From an unidentified eubacterium SCB49 (GTDB lineage: Bacteria; Bacteroidota; Bacteroidia; Flavobacteriales; Flavobacteriaceae), in NCBI GenBank assembly GCA_000170815.1, contig ABCO01000011.1, positions 50,001-114,000 on the forward strand: a stretch of DNA of 64,000 nt, written 5' to 3'. Positions 7,244 to 17,164 of this stretch are shown piece after piece; positions within the stretch are counted from its first letter, which is position 1, and each line of letters starts with the position of its first letter. The position numbers and the translations under genes are program-made. A model generated the notes under the pieces. The model did no database searches. It was given only the letters and a program-made list of their open reading frames with translations, and was not told the origin of the DNA.

Positions 7244-9103
7244 TTATTTCTTATTAAAGATTGTTACCTTATAATCAAGAACTAAATTCTCTTCAGTTGT
7301 TAGCTTAACTATATAAACACCGTCACTAAATGAGGCAGTAGGGAAGTTGTATCTAGTTTGGTTTCCAATATTTCTTTCTGTATGCACTAATTTTCCAGAC
7401 ATATCAAATACAGTAGCTTCTTTTATATCAAAACGCTCAGGGTTTAATATTTCCATTATAGCCGTTCTGTTGTCTTGAAAAAGGTCAACAGTTTCTTGAG
7501 CTAATTTTAACCCAGATTGATCTGTAATTTGAGAAACAATTTGTTCAAAAGATTTAAATACAATATAAAATCTATTGGTTGTTTCACCAACATCTTCAAT
7601 GTTAGCAGTTGCAGAGTTACCATCAGTAATTAATTGGTACGTTGCGTTATAGGCATCGTACAAGTATGCTTTAGTAAAAGGGAGGTTAGTTTCTTCATAT
7701 GCATTGAGTACAATACTTCCTGGTAAGTCTGCTTTAACCATTAGAGGTACAATAGCATCAACATTCCAGGGGATTGTTTGAATCACTAATTTTTTACCAT
7801 CTTCAAGTGTCATTGCCATATCTGATGTAGCATCCATAGGGTGGTTTGCATCATAACCTCTGTCAAAACCTGTTGTTGATTGATTTGAAAACATTAGTAC
7901 CATAGGTCTTCTGTGACTGCCTGGGAAGTATGCGTTTAAACGCATGTAAGATTGATCATAGGTAGCGCCATTTACATCTGTAATACTAGCCTTTTCTGTA
8001 TTGTTATTTTCTTCTTCTGTACTTCTAAAAAGTGAATTAGTACCATCCATAGGTACAAAAACTCTTTGTTCGTTTGTAAAACTTACAGTTGTATTAATAT
8101 TTGCATCTAACATAAAACCTTGACCTATTGGGGAAAACCTTCTAGGGTAGGTGTCTAGACCACCATATCCAGCATCTCCAGGTTCTGGGTTTCCATTACC
8201 ATCATAGTTCAAAAAGGCTGGAGCTGCATACATTCCTGGTAAAGAATTACTTGCATTTGCACCACTTGGAATCCAAGTTGAGTACCCACCAACATTATCT
8301 ATATAATAATGTGAGTTAATAGACCTATCCTCATCCCAAAATTTAATTTCATTAAATCCTGAATTATTATTAAAAAATATAGCCAAATCTAATGCTGAAG
8401 GATAAGGGTTTCCTACAAGTGTAGATTCGCCGGCATTAAGATTTAAAGTTACAGTACCAGTATTTGGTCTCCCTCTAAAATCATAAGTTTGAGCATTTGG
8501 GTCTTCAAACGCTGTAGCTGTAGTACTTGTATTAGTACCTTTCATAGAAAAACCATAACCAGCATTTATACCGTCATTACCACCTATGTGTTGCCATCCT
8601 ATTTGTTCATTAGGTAAACTATATAGCCAATACGATGCAATATTAAGTGTATTATTTGTAGAAGAACCGGCGTAACCACCTATAAAATTAGTAGTCCCGA
8701 TATCTGTAGGGGTTGTACTTCCTGCGCTATCATCACTCACATTTATTCGTAAAGGACCGTTTATTGTGTTCCCAATAGTTCCTGTGTTTACGCCTACAGG
8801 AGAAGACCAATAATTATAATCATATTGATCTGCATTAGTAGTTTGATATACAGATAATATACCATCACCAGAATTATAAGTATTATTGTCCCCTTGAAAA
8901 AGTTGTGCTTGATCTCTTAGGTAGATACTACCTTCATAATCACCTACAGCATTTTTCTGTAACTCAATTGTTCCTTCTACAAATAGCTCTATGTTTTCAG
9001 CATAGATATACGATGGAGTTGCTCCATTTGGTTTTACAAATAACTGCGCAGTAGCACTAGCTGCAATTAAAAGTATTGTTGTGGTTAGTAGTAGGTTTTT
9101 CAT
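7244..9103 (-). CDS. Secreted T9SS type A sorting-domain protein
   Basis: 619 residues with a clear signal peptide (MKNLLLTTTILLIAASATA). The last 80 or so residues form the type A T9SS sorting domain: NPERFDIKEATVFDMSGKLV, then SFSDGVYIVKLTTEENLVLDYKVTIFNKK. The middle (GNPYPSALDLAIFFNNN, KFWDEDRS) is a common architecture of large flavobacterial surface proteins, rich in Asn, Gly and Thr and without catalytic motifs. It should cross the outer membrane through the T9SS (porQ at 37,511 is one component) and be anchored or released after tail cleavage. A TATTTTTG box lies 53 bases upstream of the ATG. Confidence 0.88.
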   Translation of the reverse strand: MKNLLLTTTILLIAASATAQLFVKPNGATPSYIYAENIELFVEGTIELQKNAVGDYEGSIYLRDQAQLFQGDNNTYNSGDGILSVYQTTNADQYDYNYWSSPVGVNTGTIGNTINGPLRINVSDDSAGSTTPTDIGTTNFIGGYAGSSTNNTLNIASYWLYSLPNEQIGWQHIGGNDGINAGYGFSMKGTNTSTTATAFEDPNAQTYDFRGRPNTGTVTLNLNAGESTLVGNPYPSALDLAIFFNNNSGFNEIKFWDEDRSINSHYYIDNVGGYSTWIPSGANASNSLPGMYAAPAFLNYDGNGNPEPGDAGYGGLDTYPRRFSPIGQGFMLDANINTTVSFTNEQRVFVPMDGTNSLFRSTEEENNNTEKASITDVNGATYDQSYMRLNAYFPGSHRRPMVLMFSNQSTTGFDRGYDANHPMDATSDMAMTLEDGKKLVIQTIPWNVDAIVPLMVKADLPGSIVLNAYEETNLPFTKAYLYDAYNATYQLITDGNSATANIEDVGETTNRFYIVFKSFEQIVSQITDQSGLKLAQETVDLFQDNRTAIMEILNPERFDIKEATVFDMSGKLVHTERNIGNQTRYNFPTASFSDGVYIVKLTTEENLVLDYKVTIFNKK

Positions 9104-9156
9104 AATGCAAAAATTAGTTTAAATACACCTGGAATGTTGTATCAACAGATAATCTA

Positions 9157-9241
9157 CAAAAATAAGTTTTTTATTTAAAAAAAAATACTTCTAACAAGCT
9201 TAAAATTAAGGTGTTTATTAACAATTCATTGTTTATTTTTG
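9157..9241. promoter_or_regulatory. Divergent -7 boxes between T9SS protein and Smr protein genes
   Basis: TATTTTTG occurs on the minus strand at 9164-9157, serving the T9SS gene, and on the plus strand at 9234-9241, serving the Smr gene 42 bases downstream. Both match TAnnTTTG. The DNA between is A/T-rich with no clear operator. Confidence 0.5.
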
Positions 9242-9283
9242 GAGTTTAATAATTATTTAAAACACAATTAAAATTAAGAATAC

Positions 9284-9823
9284 ATGCAGATAAATGATAG
9301 AATTAGTGTCTTAGATGATGATATTTCAGGAGTAATTATTAAAATTAAAAACGACTGGGTTACAGTGTTGTGTGATGATGGTTTTGAAATAGATTTTAAC
9401 GCTTCTCAGATAGTAGTTATGGATAATCTTTTAGCAAAAAATGTGTTTTCAAGTGCTTCTGCAAGGCAGGTCTTAAATGAAAAAGTAGAAAAGCCAAAAA
9501 AACAGTCACAAAGAATTAAGCCCAAAGAACGTGTAAAACCCTCTATGGAAGTTGATTTGCATATTCATCAGTTGATACCTTCTGAAAAAGGCCTGACTTC
9601 TCATGATAAATTAAATATACAATTGGATACGGCAAAACGTCAACTTGAATTTGCTATTTCAAAAAAAATACAACGTGTTGTGTTTATACACGGTGTAGGA
9701 GAGGGTGTGCTAAAAGCAGAGCTCCAATACCTTTTTAGGCGGTATGATAATGTCTCTTATGAAGATGCAGATTATCAAAAATATGGTAGGGGAGCTACTA
9801 TGATATTCATTAGGCAAAATTAA
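9284..9823 (+). CDS. Smr/MutS2 C-terminal domain protein
   Basis: 179 residues. The N-terminal 50 residues form a small beta domain (GDR-like opening NDRISVLDDDISGVIIKI). A charged Lys-rich linker (residues 65-85) leads to an Smr domain: VDLHIHQLI with the DLH motif, then VVFIHGVGEGVLKAEL with the HGxGxG motif and the closing GRGATMIFI. Smr domains bind and often nick nucleic acids, and in MutS2 they act on ribosome- or branch-associated substrates. This free-standing form is common in Bacteroidota and its substrate is not known. It ends three bases before the convergent lipoprotein gene. Confidence 0.83.
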   Translation: MQINDRISVLDDDISGVIIKIKNDWVTVLCDDGFEIDFNASQIVVMDNLLAKNVFSSASARQVLNEKVEKPKKQSQRIKPKERVKPSMEVDLHIHQLIPSEKGLTSHDKLNIQLDTAKRQLEFAISKKIQRVVFIHGVGEGVLKAELQYLFRRYDNVSYEDADYQKYGRGATMIFIRQN

Positions 9824-9826
9824 AGT

Positions 9827-10735
9827 CTATTGAAATTCTGGAGCTAAAATTATAGTATCATTAAGTACATCTGAAATTGCTCCCAAACTTAAAGACTCTT
9901 GGACAATTGTCTCGTCGGCATTGACTAACACAAGATTAAATAATACAATAGAGATGGATGCGTTTCTGTTTACGGAGTGAAGTATATATTCTTCTATTTC
10001 AAATCCGGGTATTGCAACATTTGCATTTAAAAAATCGGGGATTCCGCTACTTTCGTCATTTATATCATTAAGAGGGTCAATATCTCCATCAGTACTTTCA
10101 TTTCGAGTTAAAATTCCGTCGCCATCATCATCATCGTCTAAATAATCTGGAATACCATCACCGTCTGTGTCTTTATAAATTCCATTTTCTTCATCAGTTT
10201 CATTTTCAAACAACTCAAGGCGTGTTGGCACATTATCACCATCGTCATCAGCATCATAATAATCTGGAATACCGTCACCATCTGTATCCATAGGTTCATC
10301 TTCATTATTACCTAGCTCTTCTTCTTCAGGAACACCATCATCATCATCTAATATAAGTGTGTTGTCTATTGCAACAGTACCACTTTCAGCTAAGTATTCT
10401 GAGTTTACTTGTGGTGAAGTAGGAGGTACGCTTGAGCAAAAATAAGAAGCATCAATATCTCCATTGTACTTTCTGTATGTAACAAAATTTGTTGTAGATA
10501 ATTCGATGTCTTCAATCTCTTCTTGTAAAAATATGTCAGAAGTACTAGCTATGTTTAATGCAATACTTTCTTGAGCGTCATTATTAATTTTAAAGAAAAC
10601 CAAAGCGTTTTCGCCACCACAAATTTGTAAAGTTTGATCTTCAAAATCAAAAGATGTTACAATAAGATCCCCATCATCACAAGAAGAAAAAGTGTTTATA
10701 ATAACTACGGAAATAAGCCAAATTTTTAATTTCAT
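9827..10735 (-). CDS. Lipoprotein with thrombospondin type 3 calcium-binding repeats
   Basis: 302 residues. The signal peptide ends in a lipobox with Cys19 (NTFSSCDDGD), whose acidic residues after Cys suit export to the cell surface in Bacteroidota. Residues 130-225 contain Asp-rich repeats such as DTDGDGIPDYYDADDDGD and DTDGDGIPDYLDDDDDGDG, the calcium-binding thrombospondin-3 pattern. The flanking regions look beta-rich. It is likely a calcium-stabilised surface lipoprotein of unknown role, and it sits alone between convergent and divergent neighbours. Confidence 0.8.
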   Translation of the reverse strand: MKLKIWLISVVIINTFSSCDDGDLIVTSFDFEDQTLQICGGENALVFFKINNDAQESIALNIASTSDIFLQEEIEDIELSTTNFVTYRKYNGDIDASYFCSSVPPTSPQVNSEYLAESGTVAIDNTLILDDDDGVPEEEELGNNEDEPMDTDGDGIPDYYDADDDGDNVPTRLELFENETDEENGIYKDTDGDGIPDYLDDDDDGDGILTRNESTDGDIDPLNDINDESSGIPDFLNANVAIPGFEIEEYILHSVNRNASISIVLFNLVLVNADETIVQESLSLGAISDVLNDTIILAPEFQ

Positions 10736-10810
10736 GTTGTCTATTTATAATAGAAAGTGAAAGTACTATTTTTATTGCACAGCTCCTTTTATTCAGCGAA
10801 AAAAATGATG

Positions 10811-10818
10811 TACTTTTG
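10811..10818 (+). promoter_or_regulatory. -7 box TACTTTTG seven bases before the cysteine desulfurase ATG
   Basis: An exact TAnnTTTG match ends at 10818 and the chosen ATG is at 10826. That spacing implies a leader of only a few bases and rules against the longer in-frame start at 10757, which lies upstream of the box. Confidence 0.5.
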
Positions 10819-10825
10819 TTTTTGT

Positions 10826-11974
10826 ATGAAGAAAGTTTATTTTGATAGTGCAGCAACCACAAAACTTCGCCCTGAAGTAATTGATTGTATGACACAAGCG
10901 CTTAAAACTGAGTATGGTAACCCATCTTCCACACATGCTTTTGGAAGATCTGCCAAATCTCTAATAGAAACAGCTAGAAAAGAGATAGCTGAAATACTAA
11001 ATGTAACTGCAGCAGAGATTATTTTTACTTCTGGTGGTACAGAAGCAGATAATCTTGCTCTAAATAGTAGTGTAAGAGATCTTGGTGTAAAAAGGATAAT
11101 TACGAGTAAAATTGAGCATCATGCTGTTTTACATACCGTTCATGCACTAGAAAAGCATCATAATATTACTGTAGAATATGTAGATTTAGATGGTTGTGGG
11201 CATGTTACTCTTGATTCGTTAGAGACTTTGTTAGCAGAATCTGACCAAAAAACATTAGTTAGCTTAATGCATGTTAATAATGAAGTGGGTAATGTTTTAG
11301 ATATTACAGCTGTAGGGCATTTATGCAAAAAATATGACGCATTATTTCATAGTGATACGGTACAATCTGTTGGGCATTATAAATTAGACCTTCAAGAAAC
11401 CCTTGTAGATTTTCTAGCAGTAGCTGCACATAAATTTCACGGTCCTAAAGGTATTGGTTTTGCTTTTGTACGTAAAAATTCTGGTTTGAGACCTCTTATT
11501 TATGGAGGGGAACAAGAACGCGGACTAAGAGCAGGTACAGAACCAGTACATAACATTGCTGGAATGAACGAAGCACTAAGAGTTTCGTATCAAAATCTAG
11601 ATAAAGAAAAGGCGTATGTTACGGACTTGAAAAAATATTTTAAAGAGACTATTAAAAAAGCTATTCCAACGATTTCGTTTAACGGTGGTTGTGATGATCT
11701 TGAGCGTAGTACATATACATTGCTAAATGTGTGTTTACCTATGAGTTCAGAAAAGGGGATGATGTTGTTGTTTCAATTAGATTTAAAAGGAATCGCTTGT
11801 TCTAAAGGAAGTGCTTGCCAGAGTGGTGCTACAGGAGGTTCTCATGTGTTAAATGAGTTTTTGTCTGCAGAAGATTTAGCAAAACCATCGCTACGATTTT
11901 CTTTTTCTAGTTTTAATACTAAAGAAGAGATTGATTATGTAGTAGCTAGCTTAAAAGAATTATGTGAGGCTTAA
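10826..11974 (+). CDS. Cysteine desulfurase (NifS/IscS-like)
   Basis: 382 residues from MKKVYFDSAATTKLRPEV, a class V PLP aminotransferase fold. The PLP Lys lies in AAHKFHGPKGIGF, and the substrate-persulfide Cys lies in the loop GSACQSGATGGSHVL. YFDSAATT and GGTEADNLAL are further family motifs. It removes sulfur from cysteine for Fe-S clusters and thio-modified tRNA. The loop layout fits the IscS/NifS group better than SufS. A longer frame from 10757 adds 23 residues unlike the family, so it is rejected. No scaffold protein gene is adjacent. Confidence 0.9.
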   Translation: MKKVYFDSAATTKLRPEVIDCMTQALKTEYGNPSSTHAFGRSAKSLIETARKEIAEILNVTAAEIIFTSGGTEADNLALNSSVRDLGVKRIITSKIEHHAVLHTVHALEKHHNITVEYVDLDGCGHVTLDSLETLLAESDQKTLVSLMHVNNEVGNVLDITAVGHLCKKYDALFHSDTVQSVGHYKLDLQETLVDFLAVAAHKFHGPKGIGFAFVRKNSGLRPLIYGGEQERGLRAGTEPVHNIAGMNEALRVSYQNLDKEKAYVTDLKKYFKETIKKAIPTISFNGGCDDLERSTYTLLNVCLPMSSEKGMMLLFQLDLKGIACSKGSACQSGATGGSHVLNEFLSAEDLAKPSLRFSFSSFNTKEEIDYVVASLKELCEA

Positions 11975-12011
11975 AAAAAATGTAGTTAAGTAACAATAAG
12001 ATAAAAAGAGG

Positions 12012-12794
12012 ATGAATAAAATAGAACATATAGAAAATGAGATTTTTGAGTTAAGAAATCAACTAAAGAATCACAAGCTATATAAAAATTTAAACACCAT
12101 TGATGATATAAAAATTTTCATGGAGAATCACGTATTTGCCGTATGGGATTTTATGTCTCTATTAAAAAATCTGCAAGTAAATCTTACAAATGTTCAAACA
12201 CCTTGGACACCATCAAAAAATCCAAAATTATCAAGATTTATTAATGAAATTGTTCACGGTGAAGAAAGTGATATTAATGAATTAGGTGAACCAAAAAGTC
12301 ATTTTGAGATGTATTTGGATGCAATGTTACAAGTTAATGGTGATACAAATAAAATCGATGCATTTATTAAACTAATAGAATCAGGGGAATCTGTTACAGA
12401 TTCTTTAAATCAAATTAGTATAGATAAGAGGGTTGCTGATTTTGTGAAATTTTCATTTTCACTTATAGAAACAAATAAACCACACTTAGTTGCCTCTTCA
12501 TTTACTTTCGGTAGGGAAGATGTGATTCCAGATATGTTTATAGAAATCCTTAAAAAGTCTGATTCTGAAAACAAAAAATACAATAAGATAAATTACTATC
12601 TTGAGCGTCATATAGAGCTTGATGGTGATGAGCATGGTCCTCTATCTCTGGAAATGATTTCAGAACTATGTAAAGACGATGACCAAAAATGGAAAGATGC
12701 ATTAGTTGTTGCAAAACAATCTTTAGTGAAACGAATTGAGCTTTGGGATGCAATAACAGATCTAATACACCAGAAAAACGTTACTACTTTATAA
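12012..12794 (+). CDS. DUF3050 protein (heme-oxygenase-like fold)
   Basis: 260 residues, recognised by [20 protein letters not shown], the region [15 protein letters not shown] and [18 protein letters not shown]. These His and Glu residues are placed as in diiron or heme-oxygenase-like helical bundles, so metal binding is plausible, but no substrate is known for DUF3050. There is no signal peptide, so it should be cytosolic. A GAGG stretch four bases before the ATG resembles a Shine-Dalgarno site, unusual among these genes. It lies 37 bases after the cysteine desulfurase gene and could be co-transcribed with it. Confidence 0.78.
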   Translation: MNKIEHIENEIFELRNQLKNHKLYKNLNTIDDIKIFMENHVFAVWDFMSLLKNLQVNLTNVQTPWTPSKNPKLSRFINEIVHGEESDINELGEPKSHFEMYLDAMLQVNGDTNKIDAFIKLIESGESVTDSLNQISIDKRVADFVKFSFSLIETNKPHLVASSFTFGREDVIPDMFIEILKKSDSENKKYNKINYYLERHIELDGDEHGPLSLEMISELCKDDDQKWKDALVVAKQSLVKRIELWDAITDLIHQKNVTTL

Positions 12795-12855
12795 TTTGCT
12801 TAAATCAAGAGTGTTAAATAGGCTTTTGTGTCTTTTTGCCTTCCTTTTTATATTT

Positions 12856-15315
12856 TTAAAACTTCATTGTAGTTCTAATATTAAACACTCTTGGTGTTAA
12901 GTAATTAGGAATAGAATATTGAGTTTTTGTATATACATCACGTACAAAGGTGTTTGTAATTGAATTTTGAACATCAAATATGTTGAAAATTTCAGCACCT
13001 ATTGTAAGTTCTTTAAAGTGACGTAAAATACCTTCATCTTTTAGGTTGTTGCTATCTATTATAACATATGAAACTCCTAAATCTGCTCTTTTATAGTCTG
13101 GCAAACGTTCTTGATAATCATAAGGATCGGCATAACTAGGTGAACCTCCAGGAAGTCCTGTGTTATACGTTAAATTAAGATACCCTTTTAAGTTAGGTAT
13201 CACCTTTACGTAATCTTGAACAAGAACTGCAAACTTTAATCGTTGATCTGTTGGTCTAAAGATGTATCCTCTGTCATCAATGTTTTCTTCGGTTTTCAAA
13301 TAACCAAAACTTACCCAACTTTCTGTACCTGCTACAAACTCACCCGCCATACGTACATCAAGACCATAAGCATATGCTTCTGCGTTGTTTGTTGCACTGT
13401 ATCTTATACGAACGTTTTCTAATGTGTATGGGTTTACGTCTGTAAGGCCTTTGTAATAGATTTCACTATTTAAGGTAAATGCTCTTCCCCAAAGGTCAAA
13501 ACTGTAGTCATTTCCGAAGACAATATGTGCACTTTGTTGTGCTTTTACATCTGGGATAACTGTTCCTGTTTGGTCACGTAACTCACGATAAAAAGGAGGT
13601 TGGTGATATAACCCTCCAGATAAACGAAATAACATATCCATATCCCAATTAGGTTTTAATGTTATTTGACCTCTAGGACTAAACGTTGTTTGTGTAACAC
13701 TTTCTATTCCATCACCACTTACTGTCCAATTGTGAGCGCGAACTCCTGCGTTTAACCAAATATCATTATCACCCAATTCTGCTCTTCTGCTCCATTGAGC
13801 GTATCCACTGAATCGATCAATTTGCACGTTATTTTGAGCTCTAATCTCAGTATAAGGTTCTATAGCTGAAGTGTATGGAGTGTATGGTTGGTCGTTAGCA
13901 AAATCAGCAATAGGAGGGCGGATAGAGAAACCAGCTGAATCTATAATCTCATATTCTTCTACACGATCTCTAATGTCTTCGTGTGTGTATTTAATACCGT
14001 ATTCAAGCGTGTTTTCGCCCACAGTGATTGTTCCTTTATTTTCTAGATTGATGATCAATGCATCTAGATCATTTCGGGCGTGTGTAAGCTGAGAACCAAC
14101 TCCTTCACTAAACTCAACCTCACCTAAATTTTCATCACCAATATTAGTATTAGGTTGTCCTAATCTGTATTGTGCTAATATGTCAAAATATTCTTGTTCT
14201 TGTGTTTGATAAATAGAAGTAATAAATTTTGTGGTGAAATTTTCATTCACAACATAGGTTCCTTTTAAAGCACCAAAATAGGTGTTGTATTTGTCTTCTT
14301 CTTGCCCTTCATAAAAAACCAACAAAGCAATAGGATCTGTTAATGTCCCAAAATTAGTCTGACGGCTTAGTGGTTCATAACTGTATTTGTTGATGGCTAT
14401 ATTTCCTAAAAAACCTAATTCAAATTTGTTACTAAACTTATAACTTAAATAGGTTTGTGCATCTGCAAAAGTGGGTTTAAAGTTAGTTTCGGTCTCTTTA
14501 GCGTTTACAAAGAGACTGTTATCACGATAACGAAGACCAACAATACCTCTAAATTTTTCATCTTTTGAAATTCCTTCTGCAGAAACACTTGCTCCTAATA
14601 AACTAGCATCTACTGTTGCTCCAAAGCTTGATGGATTTCTATATTCAATATCAAGAACAGAAGAGAGTTTGTCTCCGTATTTTGCCTGAAATCCACCTGC
14701 AGAAAAATCTACAGAGCGTGTAAGGTCACTATTTACAAAGCTCAACCCTTCTTGCTGCCCGCTACGTATTAAAAAGGGACGATAGACTTCAATTTCATTT
14801 ACATACACAAGGTTCTCGTCATAATTACCACCACGTACAGCGTATTGGGTACTTAGTTCGTTGTTCCCGTTAATTCCTGGAAGTGATTTTAATAAGGTTT
14901 CCACCCCGGCATTAGCTCCAGGTATGTTTTTTACGGCCTCTGCAGAGATTGTTGTAATACCAACAACTCTTTTTCTTTCTTTTATATTTAATACAACAGT
15001 TTCAAATTGCTCTATATCTGTTTTTAAAACAGGGTTTAATTTATAATCCTCATTTGGAGCAAGAGTAATATTTAATACTACATTTTCAAGACCTAGATAA
15101 GAGTAGGTTATTGTTATTGGTTCATTAGCAGGGATTTCTAGGCTATAATATCCGTCTAGATTACTTTGTGTTCCAGATGTACCATAGGTTATGTTTACAC
15201 CAGGGATAACATTGTTAAATTCATCAAATGTAATACCTCTTACATAGGCTGTTTGTGAGAATAAAGTGCAAGTGGTTACTAATAATAAAGCGAGTGTTGT
15301 ATAAAATGTTTTCAA
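12856..15315 (-). CDS. TonB-dependent outer-membrane receptor with carboxypeptidase-like N-domain
   Basis: 819 residues with a signal peptide ending near TLFSQ. Residues 24-105 form the CarboxypepD_reg-like beta-sandwich typical of Bacteroidota receptors (YVRGITFDEFNNVIPGVNI). Residues 115-225 form the plug (IPGANAGVETLLKSLPGINGNNELSTQYAVRGG). The rest is a 22-strand barrel ending in a C-terminal Phe. It should import a ligand across the outer membrane using TonB energy. No SusD partner follows, so it is more likely for an iron compound, peptide or other small ligand than a SusCD polysaccharide pair. It is 9 bases downstream of the M23 peptidase gene, so they probably share a transcript. Confidence 0.88.
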   Translation of the reverse strand: MKTFYTTLALLLVTTCTLFSQTAYVRGITFDEFNNVIPGVNITYGTSGTQSNLDGYYSLEIPANEPITITYSYLGLENVVLNITLAPNEDYKLNPVLKTDIEQFETVVLNIKERKRVVGITTISAEAVKNIPGANAGVETLLKSLPGINGNNELSTQYAVRGGNYDENLVYVNEIEVYRPFLIRSGQQEGLSFVNSDLTRSVDFSAGGFQAKYGDKLSSVLDIEYRNPSSFGATVDASLLGASVSAEGISKDEKFRGIVGLRYRDNSLFVNAKETETNFKPTFADAQTYLSYKFSNKFELGFLGNIAINKYSYEPLSRQTNFGTLTDPIALLVFYEGQEEDKYNTYFGALKGTYVVNENFTTKFITSIYQTQEQEYFDILAQYRLGQPNTNIGDENLGEVEFSEGVGSQLTHARNDLDALIINLENKGTITVGENTLEYGIKYTHEDIRDRVEEYEIIDSAGFSIRPPIADFANDQPYTPYTSAIEPYTEIRAQNNVQIDRFSGYAQWSRRAELGDNDIWLNAGVRAHNWTVSGDGIESVTQTTFSPRGQITLKPNWDMDMLFRLSGGLYHQPPFYRELRDQTGTVIPDVKAQQSAHIVFGNDYSFDLWGRAFTLNSEIYYKGLTDVNPYTLENVRIRYSATNNAEAYAYGLDVRMAGEFVAGTESWVSFGYLKTEENIDDRGYIFRPTDQRLKFAVLVQDYVKVIPNLKGYLNLTYNTGLPGGSPSYADPYDYQERLPDYKRADLGVSYVIIDSNNLKDEGILRHFKELTIGAEIFNIFDVQNSITNTFVRDVYTKTQYSIPNYLTPRVFNIRTTMKF

Positions 15316-15324
15316 AAGTGATGT

Positions 15325-17022
15325 TTATGATTGTTTTCTGAAAAATGTAGCCTCAAAAATAGTACTATTTCCTACGTTATCGGTCACAATTAGTTTCAAA
15401 TTATTCTCTGAATCTGTGATGATGTTATCATCAAAGTCATAAGTGAGAACGTTTTTTTTGTATTCATATTCTGTGAGAATAAATTTTCCGTTGAGTGTAG
15501 CGCGGTATGAGCTAATACCACTTTCATAATCTGTTATTTTTAATTGGAGCGTTTTGTTATTACTAATCCATTTTCCATCAGAAAAATTAACAGGTCTTAT
15601 TTTTGGGTTGGTTGTGTCTGAGGCAATTACATAGTCGCCAAAAGTACGCACCCTTGTTTTTAGCACATTACCTTCTAGCTTGGTGTTACTGTAATATGGT
15701 ACACCTTTATAATTAAGTCTTCCTAGGTATAATTTGCTTCTGTCTGCTGTTTTATAGTTTGAAATATCTGCCGAAATAGTGATGTTTTTATGAATAGGTA
15801 CTATGTCTTTGTGAAATGAAAGTGTATCACCACGGGCAGAAATATCTAGATACATATCTTCATACAAGCTTTCTGCCGGAAAAAAGATATCAAATTTTCC
15901 GTGAGACATAGAAGTGTTTCCAGAAGAAACAATATACTCTAAGTTGTTGTTATCTGCTTTGCTTTCTAGTTCTTTTTGAGCAACTCCTTTGATAGGGATG
16001 GTAATAAGTACTTTATTATCTCTATAGTCACAGACCTCAATAGTAAAGATACTTTCAAAAGTGTCTGAAATAGTAATGAAACCATTTTGTTCTTCGTTTT
16101 TAATAATACTTAAAGGGTTGTTAGATTCTCTAAATAATTTTTGAACTCTGCTTCTGTTTTTTTTGAAATATTTATAATCTATAAAACGGTTAATATATCG
16201 AGTTTCGCTAAAAGAAAATTTTTCGAAAAGCACATTAAATTTTTCTTGACCATTATGTGCTGTGCTTATTTGATATACGCCATTTTTATTTGAAGCACCA
16301 TTTTGCTGATCGTAGGTAGAAATTCCAAAACCTATTTTTCCAAAGGCTTCTATATTTTCAGCTTTATAAGAGCCGTCTTTTTGTTTATGTAAACGTACTT
16401 TATAAGGTTTTGAGTTACCATTTACTTGAGCATTATCACCCATAGGGTAAGCAAAAACACTATTGATGATAGGTTTTTTTGTGTCAGGAATTTCAATGCC
16501 AAAAAGCATTGGGTTCATAGGTCTTGAAGCCGCGTCTCGTATTTCAAAGTGAAGGTGTGGGCCTCCGCTACTTCCACTATTACCGGTATATCCAATAATG
16601 TCACCTTTTTTTACAGGTATATCTGCAGGTTCAGGGAAAAGTTCAATCTCATACTTCTCTTTTTTATACTGGGCATTTTTTACCATTTCTTGAATATTTC
16701 CTTCGTAACGCTGCATATGTGCGTAAACCGTACTATATCCATTAGGGTGCTTAAGGTAAAGTGCTTTTCCGAAGCCAAAATGACCTACTTTTATTCTACT
16801 TACATAGCCATCTGCAGGGGCATGAATAGGAACGCCTTCTACTTGTTTGGTTTTAATATCCATCCCAGAGTGAAAATGGTTGCTGCGTAACTCCCCAAAA
16901 CTACCTGAAAGGATAAGTGGGATTTTTATAGGATTGTCAAAATAATCTTTAGGAATTTCTTTTTGTGCAAAAGTGTTTCCAATGATTAATAATGTGAATA
17001 AAGATGTAAATAATTGTTTCAT
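15325..17022 (-). CDS. M23 family (LytM-type) metallopeptidase
   Basis: 565 residues with a signal peptide (ends NTFAQ). The catalytic domain occupies residues 35-185: the zinc motif HxxxD lies in NHFHSGMDIK and the second motif HLHFE in GGPHLHFEIRD, with GNSGSSGGP before it. Between them is an insertion (YKKEKYEIELFPEPADIPVKKGD). The last 370 residues are beta-rich and of unknown role. M23 enzymes cut peptide cross-links in peptidoglycan or activate partners that do. The upstream gene start is 143 bases from the divergent zapA operon, which may be relevant to division. Confidence 0.88.
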   Translation of the reverse strand: MKQLFTSLFTLLIIGNTFAQKEIPKDYFDNPIKIPLILSGSFGELRSNHFHSGMDIKTKQVEGVPIHAPADGYVSRIKVGHFGFGKALYLKHPNGYSTVYAHMQRYEGNIQEMVKNAQYKKEKYEIELFPEPADIPVKKGDIIGYTGNSGSSGGPHLHFEIRDAASRPMNPMLFGIEIPDTKKPIINSVFAYPMGDNAQVNGNSKPYKVRLHKQKDGSYKAENIEAFGKIGFGISTYDQQNGASNKNGVYQISTAHNGQEKFNVLFEKFSFSETRYINRFIDYKYFKKNRSRVQKLFRESNNPLSIIKNEEQNGFITISDTFESIFTIEVCDYRDNKVLITIPIKGVAQKELESKADNNNLEYIVSSGNTSMSHGKFDIFFPAESLYEDMYLDISARGDTLSFHKDIVPIHKNITISADISNYKTADRSKLYLGRLNYKGVPYYSNTKLEGNVLKTRVRTFGDYVIASDTTNPKIRPVNFSDGKWISNNKTLQLKITDYESGISSYRATLNGKFILTEYEYKKNVLTYDFDDNIITDSENNLKLIVTDNVGNSTIFEATFFRKQS

Positions 17023-17106
17023 AGATTATAACCGTCTAAGTATAATGTATAGAAGATGTAAATATTGCAAGATACTATGAATAATACGAAAAAAAATAAA
17101 AAAGAG

Positions 17107-17137
17107 TTGCCTTCTATGAATTAGAATCTTAACTTTG
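17107..17137 (+). promoter_or_regulatory. Promoter of the coiled-coil/zapA operon
   Basis: TTG at 17107-17109, a 20-base spacer, then TAACTTTG at 17130-17137. This is a good match to the Bacteroidota TTG/TAnnTTTG promoter. It gives a leader of about 20 bases before the ATG at 17165. Confidence 0.6.
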
Positions 17138-17164
17138 TGAACATAGCGTTGAAGAATAAAACAG

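Noticed and set aside
10757..10825. Longer N-terminus for the cysteine desulfurase
   Set aside because: The extra 23 residues are not family-like and would begin upstream of an exact -7 box.
12795..12855. Terminator between DUF3050 and the TonB receptor gene
   Set aside because: Only a weak AGGC/GCCT pairing with A/T-rich flanks; not convincing.
16549..16890. 113-codon antisense frame in the M23 peptidase gene
   Set aside because: It overlaps the catalytic HxxxD/HLHFE region, which is plainly coding on the other strand.
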